Of a stretch of 13,606 bases of DNA, positions 6,427-13,570 are shown piece by piece. Source of the DNA: Chersky-822 sp035509195 (GTDB taxonomy: Bacteria; Actinomycetota; Actinomycetes; Streptosporangiales; Streptosporangiaceae); NCBI GenBank assembly GCA_035509195.1, contig DATJLT010000241.1, positions 1-13,606 of the forward strand, written 5' to 3'. Position numbers and translations under genes: made by a program. A model generated the notes under the pieces. The model saw only the letters and a program-made list of their open reading frames with translations. It ran no database searches and had not been told where the DNA came from. The stretch's first letter is position 1, and each line of letters begins with the position of its first letter.

Positions 6427-7989
6427 CTAGCGGAGGTGATGTGAAGGTTTCGATACCCGAATTGTGGAGATCTCGTGCACGTAACTGGCCCGCAGCTCCG
6501 GCTTGCGTACCTTGCCCGTGGCGGTCTTGGGCAGTTCGGCAACGAACTTGAAATGCTTAGGCACCTTGAACCCGGCCAGCCGCTCGCGGAGCGCGCCGCG
6601 GATGGCGCCATCATCAAGGTCCTGATCAGTGACCAGCAACGCCAGCCCGACCTCTCCCCAAGTCTCGTCTGGCACCCCGATGACAGCCGCCTCGACCACG
6701 CCGGGCAACTCAAGCAGTGCCGACTCAACTTCGGCCGGATACACGTTCTCCCCGCCTGAAATGATCAAGTCCGTATAGCGATCCCTTATGTAAAGAAACC
6801 CCTCATCATCCAGTTGGCCCGCATCGCCGGTGTGGTACCAGCCATCGGCGGTCAGGACCCCGGCCGTGCGTTCTTGGTCGTTCCAGTAGCCGGCCATGAT
6901 GTTCGGCCCGGACACGAGGACCTCGCCAACCTCGCCCGTGCTGGCCTCGCTCCCATCCGGCCTGACGACCTTGAGGTCGGTGAAGAAGACCGGCTTGCCA
7001 ACCGAGCCGATCTTGCGTTCCGCGTCGGCGGAGTCGAGCACCGTGCAGCCGGGAGCGGCCTCGGTCATGCCGTAGGCCTGCTGCATCACCACGCCCCTGG
7101 CTAGCCAGGTCCGCAAGGTCGGCAAGGGGACGGGCGCCCCCGCCGCACCGATCGTCCGCAGGGCAGAGAGGTCCTTGGAGGGGAAGCCTGGTTCGCGTGC
7201 CATCGCGTCGAGCATGGTGGGCACGGCGAAGAATGAGGTGACCCGCTGCTGCTCGATAACCTCGAGGACGGCGCCAGGCTCGAACCGGCGCACCATGACC
7301 ACGCAGCCTCCGCGCAGCAGCGTCGGGTTCACGGTGCCGTTCAGACCGCCGATATGAAACAACGGCGCCAGTGCGAGAGTGCGCTCATTCGCCGTGAAGT
7401 CGAAGCCAAGGATCTGGTTGGCGGCGTTCCACGTCATGTTGCCGTGCGTCAGCACCGTGCCCTTTGGCTGCCCTGTAGTTCCTGAGGTGTACATGATCAA
7501 GCACGGATCATCGAGTGATACAGGTTCGTCGCGTTGCCGGGGATCGGCGCTTGCGAGTAGTTGCTCGTAGGCCAGCGACAGGCAGTCAACTGGCTCGACG
7601 GCGATCCACGACCGGACCGCTGTCACGTGATCGCGCAGGTCAGCGGCGAGATCAGCCTGGTCGCGGCCGTGGAAGACGACGGTCGCTCCCGAGTGCTCAA
7701 GTATGAAGCGCGCCTCGGGCGCGGTCAGCCGCGCGTTGACCGGCACCCAGATCGCGCCGAGTTGCCCGCAGGCGAACAGCGTCTCGAGCGCCGAAGGGTG
7801 ATTGGAACTCAGCCAGCTCACCCGGTCGCCCGCCCGCACTCCGAGACCGGCCAGCGCGCTGGCGACCCGCCGCACCCGCAGCGCGAACTCACCGTGCGAC
7901 ATCGTGGCGCCCTCAAACCAGAGCGCATCGCTGGCGGGGTTCATCCGCAGCCGTCGCTCAGGCCACGAACCAAGCCCCGCGTTACGCAC
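6427..7989 (-). CDS. AMP-dependent acyl-CoA synthetase/ligase (FadD-like)
   Basis: 520 aa member of the ANL adenylating enzymes, which activate a carboxylic acid to an acyl-AMP and then usually to a CoA thioester. All core motifs are present: the P-loop YTSGTTGQPKG (167-177), YGMTE (306-310), the TGD ribose-binding motif (387-389), the hinge region YIRDRYTDLIISGGENVYP (400-418) and the C-terminal catalytic lysine in PKTATGKVRK (K493). Length and opening (GLGSWPERR) fit medium- or long-chain fatty-acyl-CoA or aryl-CoA ligases; the substrate cannot be read from the sequence. The GTG start overlaps the dehydrogenase stop by 8 bp and lacks an SD, so coupled translation with that gene is likely. 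The C-terminus extends about 20 residues beyond the usual PELR end. Confidence 0.93.
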   Translation of the reverse strand: MRNAGLGSWPERRLRMNPASDALWFEGATMSHGEFALRVRRVASALAGLGVRAGDRVSWLSSNHPSALETLFACGQLGAIWVPVNARLTAPEARFILEHSGATVVFHGRDQADLAADLRDHVTAVRSWIAVEPVDCLSLAYEQLLASADPRQRDEPVSLDDPCLIMYTSGTTGQPKGTVLTHGNMTWNAANQILGFDFTANERTLALAPLFHIGGLNGTVNPTLLRGGCVVMVRRFEPGAVLEVIEQQRVTSFFAVPTMLDAMAREPGFPSKDLSALRTIGAAGAPVPLPTLRTWLARGVVMQQAYGMTEAAPGCTVLDSADAERKIGSVGKPVFFTDLKVVRPDGSEASTGEVGEVLVSGPNIMAGYWNDQERTAGVLTADGWYHTGDAGQLDDEGFLYIRDRYTDLIISGGENVYPAEVESALLELPGVVEAAVIGVPDETWGEVGLALLVTDQDLDDGAIRGALRERLAGFKVPKHFKFVAELPKTATGKVRKPELRASYVHEISTIRVSKPSHHLR

Positions 7990-8947
7990 CGGGGTTGACG
8001 ACGTTGATCGGATGCCCGTCGGCGAAGGCGTTGATCTGGTCGAAGATGTCGGAGAACTGAACTTCCCAGTCTTCGCGGGTCACGTACCCAATGTGCGGCG
8101 TGCAGATCGCATTGTCGAGCCTGAGCAGCGGATTGTCCTGATCGGTGACCGGTTCCTCCTCGAACACGTCAACAGCCGCCATGCCAGGCCGGCCTGCCCT
8201 GAGCGCGGCAACGAGGGCTCCCGGCTCGATCAGCCCGGCCCGGCTGGTGTTGACCAGGATGGAGTCAGGCTTCATCAGCGCCAGGTCGGGAGCCTTGACC
8301 AGGCCGCGAGTGCTATCGGTCAGCCGCAAGTGCAGCGAAACCACATCGGGGTCGCTGAAGAACTCCTGCCTGGACGCAGCCGCGGTCAGCCCGTCCGCCA
8401 CCGCCCGTTCGCGGGATGATTCGCCGCCCCAGACGAGCACGTTCATGCCGAAGGCCTGCGCATAACCGGCGACAACCTGGCCGATGCGGCCGTAGCTGTA
8501 GATGCCGAGCGTCTTGCCGCGAAGAGTCCGGCCCATGGCCGTTTGCCAGCGACCGGCCTTCAGGTCAGCGACCTGCTTGGGCAACTGCCGAGCAGCCGCC
8601 AGGATCAGCGCCCAGGTCAGTTCGGCCGTCGGATAAGAAGGCATCCCCGCGTGCAGGTTTGAGGAGACCACGATCCCGAGCCTGGTGCACGCCTCGATGT
8701 CAAGGTGCGGGTAGACGCTGCGCTGGCTGATGAGCTTCAGGTTAGGCAGGCGTTCGAGAAGCTCACCGCCGATCTTGGTGCGCTCCCTGATCAAGACCAG
8801 CGCTTCAAAAGGCACCAGCCGCTCCGCCAGGGCATCGGTGTCCTGCACGTGGTCGGTGAAGACCGTGACCTCGTGCCCGTCGAGCTTCGCAAAGCAGTCG
8901 AGCGTGCGGACAGTGTCAAAGTAGTCGTCAAGTACCGCGACCTTCAT
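7982..8947 (-). CDS. D-2-hydroxyacid dehydrogenase family protein (SerA-like)
   Basis: 321 aa, cytoplasmic NAD(P)-dependent oxidoreductase interconverting D-2-hydroxy acids and 2-oxo acids. The fold reads N-terminal substrate domain, nucleotide-binding domain (about 100-290), and return to the substrate domain. The catalytic set R236 (NTSRAGLIE), E265 (VFEEEP) and H285 (TPHIGY) is complete. In the dinucleotide motif GIYSYGRIG (148-156) the first Gly of GxGxxG is Ser. It lacks the ACT and intervening domains of full-length 3-phosphoglycerate dehydrogenases, so calling it serA would be unsafe. The ATG at 8947 begins MKVAVLDDYFD, the family's usual opening, and lies 4 bp after the stop of the secreted-protein gene; the longer upstream frame to 9265 is antisense-like shadow sequence. 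It overlaps the ligase by 8 bp. Confidence 0.93.
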   Translation of the reverse strand: MKVAVLDDYFDTVRTLDCFAKLDGHEVTVFTDHVQDTDALAERLVPFEALVLIRERTKIGGELLERLPNLKLISQRSVYPHLDIEACTRLGIVVSSNLHAGMPSYPTAELTWALILAAARQLPKQVADLKAGRWQTAMGRTLRGKTLGIYSYGRIGQVVAGYAQAFGMNVLVWGGESSRERAVADGLTAAASRQEFFSDPDVVSLHLRLTDSTRGLVKAPDLALMKPDSILVNTSRAGLIEPGALVAALRAGRPGMAAVDVFEEEPVTDQDNPLLRLDNAICTPHIGYVTREDWEVQFSDIFDQINAFADGHPINVVNPGA

Positions 8948-8951
8948 GGCC

Positions 8952-11900
8952 CTATTTTGTCGTAACGCCGTAGCCCTCGACGTCGGCGAGGATCTGGACC
9001 TTGCCGCCTGAGTTGTTGTAGAAGTCGATCGACGGCCCGGTGATCGGGACGATGACCTGGACGGTGACCTGCTTCCCCTTCCCGAAGTGGAGGTTCGGGT
9101 CTGACGGCAATGCGCTGCCGTCAGGGAAGACGGAGAGCGAGCCGCTGGCGCTTGAGTCGAGCACGGTAACACCCAGCACCACGTCCGGCTGAAGCCCCGT
9201 ATATCCGGGCAGGTCGTTGACGCTGAGGTCGGCCGCCGAGTGGGCCAGCACGCTGACGCCTGCACCCCCGAGGCCGGTGCGGGTGTCGAGGACGCGAACC
9301 GGGGCGGGCATTTCCAGGTCGGCGCCCTTGCCCGCGAAGTACCCGGTCACGTCGGCGGTCAGGTTCACTGGCCCGGACGAGCCGTTGTAGAGGCTTATTT
9401 TTCCGTTCGCGACCGGGATCGTGATCAGGTCACTGGTGGTCTGCCCGGCACTGAAGCCAAGCTGGCCGGCCTCTGGGCGCTTACCGCCCGCGAACCCGGT
9501 GAGGGTGCCGGTGCGCGACGGGTCAGGCACGGTCACGCTGAGCTCTACCGCGCCGACGCCGGTCTTCGGCACGCCGTCCCGCCCGGCGAGCGTGAGGTGC
9601 AGGGTCCGGCCGGCGCCCACCTTGACCTTGTTCAGGATCCTGACCGGGCCGGTCAATTTCAGCCGGTCATGAGTTCCCGTGCTGGTGATGTAGCCAGACA
9701 GCACGGCGGTGAGGCCGGTCTTGCCCGCCGAGTCATTGTAGAGGTCTACCTTCCCGTCTTTGACGGGGACGACAACCTGGGCGGAACTCGCCTGGCCCTT
9801 GCTGAAGCTGAGGTCAGTGACCTGGGGGCGGGTCGTACCGTACGGGTAGGCGATGACCGTTCCGCTGCGCGCTGGCCTGGTGGCGGTCAGGCTGAGGACG
9901 GCCGCATCGGCTCCCTTGGCCGGTACTGCGACGGTGACTGCCACGTGGGGGCTGACTTGCTTCTGGAGAAGCCTGGCCGGCCCGTCGGGCACGAAACTGC
10001 CGGTCGCCGGGCCAGGCGGCGCTGCCGTGACCTTATAGGCACCGGGCAGGTAGCCCGGTGAGGGCACGCCAGTGGTGTAACCGACGCCGAACTGCGCGAC
10101 GTCGTATTTGCCAGGAGTGACGCCCTCGGTGTCCATGAGGACGGTCAGTTCCTTGCCGTTGGCACTGAGCGAAAGCGGCGTTGCGCCTGCGACGTCGCTG
10201 CCGTTCCTGGCCAGCTCCACCTGCACGCCGAGGTTCAGGTTCGTGCCGCCAACTACCAGCTTGCTGAGGCTCCCCGCCGGTCCGCTGGCCGGCTTGACCG
10301 AGGTAATGACCGGGTACTTCGTGGGCGCCGTGCAGCCGTAGTCGCAGAATCCCTGGAACGACAAGGTCGCAGGGACAGGCAGTTCGAACGGGTAGACAAG
10401 CAGTGCGTACTGGCCGGGGGCGGTAAGCGAGTCCAGATCGCACCCGACGTAGGGCTGACCAGAAGCGCAGGCATCGATTTCGCTGGTCCAGTCCGCGGCG
10501 GACCTCAGCTCCAGGTAGGGCTGGTCGACTCCGCTGCCGGTGAAGCTGGGGCTGATGATCTCAGTGTCTTCATTGGCATCGACCGTGAGGATGGCGCAAT
10601 AACCTGTCGTCGCCTCCGATAGGTGGACGGCGATCGGGGCCCAGCCGGTCGCGCCTGACAATTCATGTGACTTGCAGCCAGCCACCCAGCCGGAGCCGGC
10701 GGACACCAGCCAGCTGTCCACATGGGCCGTGATCGCGATTCCCTGGTAACCGAGCGAGGTGACCAGGAGCTGGTATGTGGTGGAGCCCGTGGCGTAGCAG
10801 ATCCCCGCGTACTGGCCGCATACCAGAACGCCACTCGCGTTGGTCACCTGAAGAATCGCGCCGGCCTGATCCGGCGCTTCCGAGCGTATGTCGAAGGAGT
10901 ACTTATCGGCGGCCGTCCCGGTCACCCTGAAGCATTCTGTGTCCAGGTCGGAGGTGAGTTCCAGGGTGGTCGACGGCCCGCCGACCTTCGTCGATGCGGG
11001 CACGGAGCAGTGCGCGGTGCTCGAAACGTCGCGGCGCACCAGGTGGTAAGTATCTGATGGTCCGTCGGCGAGGATCACCAGCGCCGTGTAGGTAACGCCC
11101 GCCGTGTAAGAGCAGATCGCCGTACTGGCGCCGATGCAGACGTTCTTCCCGGTCGGGTCGTAAACGTAAATGGCTCCGTCGGTCGTATTCGTGTTGTTCG
11201 AATAGTCGATCATCTCCCCGGTGGAATGCTGCTTCGCCGGAACGCTCAGGCAGGCCGCGTCGGCGACGTGGGTCAGCTTGACGGTTGCCCCCCAGGAGCC
11301 GCCGAAACCGGACTGCGGCCACACGCCACAGCCTTTGTCAGACCCGGAACTCTGCGCGAGCACGCGGTAACCCCCGCCGGATGACTGTCCGGAGAGAATG
11401 ATCCTGAACGGCGCGGTGCCGGTCAGCGCGCAGTCGGCGAAGACGTAGCCGTTGCTCTGGCACACCTGGGCGCCTGTGGCGTCAACGACGTTGAGCTGGG
11501 GCGACGAGCCGTCGGCGGTGGGCTGATTGAGCAGGTAAACAGCGGGGCCGGCCGACTTGGGCAGCGTCAGGCAGAGTTCCTCGCCCGTGCCGGCGAAGGT
11601 TCCGGTCGCGGGCCCTCCGTAGAAACCGGTGTCACCGGTCGTCTCGCAGCCCCGGCTCTCGTCCGCCGCGATGAAGACGGTGCCTATGTCAGCCAGATAT
11701 TCGGGATACGGGTCGGCGATGAGTTCGTAAGTTCCCTTTGCGAGCTGGCAGTACGGGGCAGTGCTTGAGTAAGTGCTCGTGCACGCGACCGTGCCGTCCT
11801 GGGTATAGACGGTGCTGGTAGGAACGCCGTCTTGCGGGCTGACCGCATAGATCTGGTAACTGCCCGCCGTTCCTACCGCCAGCGTGCGGCAGCGGTCGGC

Positions 11901-12851
11901 CGAGCTCGTGTCAGGCGCTGTGCCGTAGGTCAGTTGCGGCCCGGCGAGGCATCCTTGCGGATCGCTGATGTCGTTGAGGTCAAGGTAATAAGTGATCGCG
12001 TCGCCGCTGACGGCGTCTACTTCGACGAAGTAAGGCGCGGTCCCGGTCAGCGTGCAGTCACCCTGATTGTCAGCGCAAACCTCCGCGCCGGCGGAATCGT
12101 AGACGGTAGTTAGCACGTCTACGTTCTGCCAGACGCTGTTGACGTGCAGAATCTGCCCGGTCGACATCGCCAGCGTGTAGCACGCCCCGACGCCGCCCGC
12201 CGCGAGCGAGGCGGTAAGGGTCGGCGTCGCGAACGACGGGTTCGCGACGGTGCAGGCTGAATCGGACAGCAGCGCACGGAAGGCGAGAGTGTAAGAGCCG
12301 CCGCCGTTCTGTACCGCCAGCGTGTACGTGCCTGACAGGTCCGTCGGGCACTGCGGCAGTTGGTTGAAAGCCGGCTGCTGGCAAGTGAGAGTGCCGCCGC
12401 CAGGCGCCGTGACGCTGAAGCTCAGCTCATCGCCCTGGGCGTTGATGATACGGAAGAACAGCAGGTCCGTGGTGCTGGTCAGGGAGAACGTGAAGGTGTC
12501 GGTGCCGCCGGCGGAAGGCGTGGTGCACGGGTAGACCGTGTCCGGCTGAATCTGGCCCGAGCAGGTATCCGCCTGCTTGGTCCCATTCAGGGCCGCCCGA
12601 GCGGCCGCGGCCCGCTGGCCGCCGCTGGGGTGCGGCATCTTCGGCATGGGTGGCCGGCTGGTCCGGCCGAAACCCCGGGCCGCCTTGATCTTGGCGATCT
12701 TCGGCGTTGTCGTGGGGGCCGATGCCTTGGATACCGGGGCGGCCGAGCCGACCGGTCGGGTGGCGGCTGAGGCAGGAGTAGCCGAAATGGCCAGACCCGC
12801 CACGAGAACGGCAAACGCCACGACAGAGCCAATGCGCAGGGACGAGACCAT
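8952..12851 (-). CDS. Large secreted protein: seven four-Cys PPC-like repeats, IPT/TIG domain, three C-terminal beta modules
   Basis: 1299 aa. A signal peptide spans about 1-29 (positive start MVSSLRIG, hydrophobic core, ASA cleavage), followed by a Pro/Ala/Lys-rich linker to about 92. Residues 97-840 hold seven units of about 105 aa. In units 2-7 the four cysteines are spaced about 20-26, 35-42 and 7-11 residues apart (for example C200, C224, C259, C266); unit 1 is looser. Each unit resembles a bacterial pre-peptidase C-terminal beta-sandwich. An IPT/TIG-like domain follows (about 846-942; SVKPASGPAGS), then three modules (about 956-1056, 1068-1172, 1183-1294) each ending in LYN/FYN...DVxGY-like motifs. 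No protease, glycosidase or sortase motif is seen. The ATG at 12851 has GGAG 6 nt upstream; an in-frame TTG at 12866 is rejected. Probably an extracellular or envelope-associated adhesive/scaffold protein; the exact role is unknown. Confidence 0.9.
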   Translation of the reverse strand: MVSSLRIGSVVAFAVLVAGLAISATPASAATRPVGSAAPVSKASAPTTTPKIAKIKAARGFGRTSRPPMPKMPHPSGGQRAAAARAALNGTKQADTCSGQIQPDTVYPCTTPSAGGTDTFTFSLTSTTDLLFFRIINAQGDELSFSVTAPGGGTLTCQQPAFNQLPQCPTDLSGTYTLAVQNGGGSYTLAFRALLSDSACTVANPSFATPTLTASLAAGGVGACYTLAMSTGQILHVNSVWQNVDVLTTVYDSAGAEVCADNQGDCTLTGTAPYFVEVDAVSGDAITYYLDLNDISDPQGCLAGPQLTYGTAPDTSSADRCRTLAVGTAGSYQIYAVSPQDGVPTSTVYTQDGTVACTSTYSSTAPYCQLAKGTYELIADPYPEYLADIGTVFIAADESRGCETTGDTGFYGGPATGTFAGTGEELCLTLPKSAGPAVYLLNQPTADGSSPQLNVVDATGAQVCQSNGYVFADCALTGTAPFRIILSGQSSGGGYRVLAQSSGSDKGCGVWPQSGFGGSWGATVKLTHVADAACLSVPAKQHSTGEMIDYSNNTNTTDGAIYVYDPTGKNVCIGASTAICSYTAGVTYTALVILADGPSDTYHLVRRDVSSTAHCSVPASTKVGGPSTTLELTSDLDTECFRVTGTAADKYSFDIRSEAPDQAGAILQVTNASGVLVCGQYAGICYATGSTTYQLLVTSLGYQGIAITAHVDSWLVSAGSGWVAGCKSHELSGATGWAPIAVHLSEATTGYCAILTVDANEDTEIISPSFTGSGVDQPYLELRSAADWTSEIDACASGQPYVGCDLDSLTAPGQYALLVYPFELPVPATLSFQGFCDYGCTAPTKYPVITSVKPASGPAGSLSKLVVGGTNLNLGVQVELARNGSDVAGATPLSLSANGKELTVLMDTEGVTPGKYDVAQFGVGYTTGVPSPGYLPGAYKVTAAPPGPATGSFVPDGPARLLQKQVSPHVAVTVAVPAKGADAAVLSLTATRPARSGTVIAYPYGTTRPQVTDLSFSKGQASSAQVVVPVKDGKVDLYNDSAGKTGLTAVLSGYITSTGTHDRLKLTGPVRILNKVKVGAGRTLHLTLAGRDGVPKTGVGAVELSVTVPDPSRTGTLTGFAGGKRPEAGQLGFSAGQTTSDLITIPVANGKISLYNGSSGPVNLTADVTGYFAGKGADLEMPAPVRVLDTRTGLGGAGVSVLAHSAADLSVNDLPGYTGLQPDVVLGVTVLDSSASGSLSVFPDGSALPSDPNLHFGKGKQVTVQVIVPITGPSIDFYNNSGGKVQILADVEGYGVTTK

Positions 12852-12926
12852 GTCCGACTCCAGCAAAGCAGCGACGTCGCGCGCCCTTGCGCGGCGACCT
12901 GGATATAACCAGAGAATAGGAGAACC

Positions 12927-12982
12927 TCATGATCATGGATGCTTGAGGGTCACATATGGCACTTTTCTCGCCATGATCATGA
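12927..12982. repeat. Inverted-repeat element with 12-bp palindromic-core arms
   Basis: TCATGATCATGG (12927-12938) and its exact reverse complement CCATGATCATGA (12971-12982) flank a 32-bp spacer. Each arm contains the 10-bp self-palindrome CATGATCATG. The spacer holds a CATATG palindrome (12953-12958), almost at the centre. It lies between the tRNA-Ser and the start of the secreted-protein gene, about 75 bp upstream of its ATG. It could be an operator, a dispersed intergenic repeat or a small non-autonomous element; the sequence alone does not decide. Confidence 0.7.
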
Positions 12983-13046
12983 CTTTGCCTGACGGCCCGC
13001 ATGTCCCAGGACCGGAGAGATCAGCGGGCTCCGGTCCCGGTCAGAT

Positions 13047-13134
13047 TGGCGGAGGATAGGAGATTCGAACTCCTGAGGGGTTGCCCCCAACACGCTTTCC
13101 AAGCGTGCGCCCTAGGCCACTAGGCGAATCCTCC
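13047..13134 (-). tRNA. tRNA-Ser (anticodon GGA), 3' CCA encoded
   Basis: On the minus strand the acceptor GGAGGAT pairs with ATCCTCC, followed by the discriminator G (typical of serine tRNAs) and CCA at 13049-13047. The anticodon stem CACGC/GCGTG encloses the loop TTGGAAA, giving anticodon GGA (reads UCC and UCU). A long variable arm (GGGG/CCCC stem with a CAA loop) marks it as class II, and the T-arm carries GTTCGAATC. A TAGGCT -10-like hexamer (complement of 13142-13147) lies directly upstream. The gene looks intact. Confidence 0.98.
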
Positions 13135-13301
13135 GCCCGCAAGCCTACCGAGTCCGCAGCCCAACACAGAACCGGATTGCTGCTGTTGGCCCCATGACGG
13201 CGCGCCCAGCGATGGCACTACGCGGAGCCTAGGGTGCGGCAACTCTCCGGCTAAGGTGCCTGCCCGCCGGACGACCCGGCATGCTGCGGCGCGGCCCGAC
13301 C

Positions 13302-13323
13302 CCATCAAACCCGGGTTTGGTGG
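13302..13323. repeat. 22-bp imperfect dyad with 14-bp perfect core
   Basis: The core CAAACCCGGGTTTG (13306-13319) is a perfect palindrome, and the flanking bases extend the symmetry to 22 bp with one mismatched pair (13305/13320). No T-run follows on either strand, so it is not a standard intrinsic terminator; an operator-like or structural dyad is possible. Confidence 0.5.
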
Positions 13324-13342
13324 TGCGTGCACCGACGCACAC

Positions 13343-13390
13343 TGCCAGGAACAGCCGGGCGCACGGTGCCAGGAACAGCCGGGCGCACGG
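13343..13390 (+). repeat. 24-bp tandem duplication
   Basis: Two identical head-to-tail copies of a 24-bp unit starting TGCCAGGAACAGCC occupy 13343-13366 and 13367-13390. Partial degenerate matches lie on both sides (GCGCAC-like before the first copy, TGCC after the second). The unit length is a multiple of three but no real gene covers it. Confidence 0.85.
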
Positions 13391-13420
13391 TGCCGGGGCA
13401 CCTCGGGGCGTGGTGCTGGG

Positions 13421-13551
13421 GGCGGGCAGCATCGGCGGCCATGCGTTGCTGCTGGCGGGGCGAATCCAACCGCAACGGTGGTCATCTGATGCTGTCCGGG
13501 TGACGTCGTTGGGACTCTAATGCTGTAGCGGGGGCGCGGCGGGCAGCATCG
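13421..13551. repeat. 14-bp direct repeat pair
   Basis: GGCGGGCAGCATCG occurs at 13421-13434 and again at 13538-13551, 117 bp apart, in the same orientation. Both copies contain CAGCAT, the motif enriched across this end of the window. Confidence 0.7.
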
Positions 13552-13570
13552 CTGGCTACTTAATGCTGTC

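Noticed and set aside
6417..6728. Longer N-terminus for the response regulator
   Set aside because: The extension overlaps the ligase gene in another frame and is Ser/Arg/Cys-rich, whereas the receiver domain begins at the GTG at 6416.
8948..9265. Longer N-terminus for the dehydrogenase
   Set aside because: It overlaps the secreted-protein gene in another frame; the family opening MKVAVLDD begins at 8947.
9240..10061. Plus-strand 273-aa frame
   Set aside because: Antisense to the secreted protein's C-terminal modules; Gly/Arg/Ala-rich with no domain. The long length is explained by codon bias of the opposite strand.
13047..13070. Integration (att) site at the tRNA-Ser 3' end
   Set aside because: I saw no second copy of the tRNA 3' end and no integrase gene in the window.
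13302..13323. Intrinsic terminator at the CCCGGG dyad
   Set aside because: No T-run follows on either strand and there is no gene end beside it.
13343..13390. CRISPR array
   Set aside because: The two copies are directly adjacent with no spacers, and no cas gene is present.
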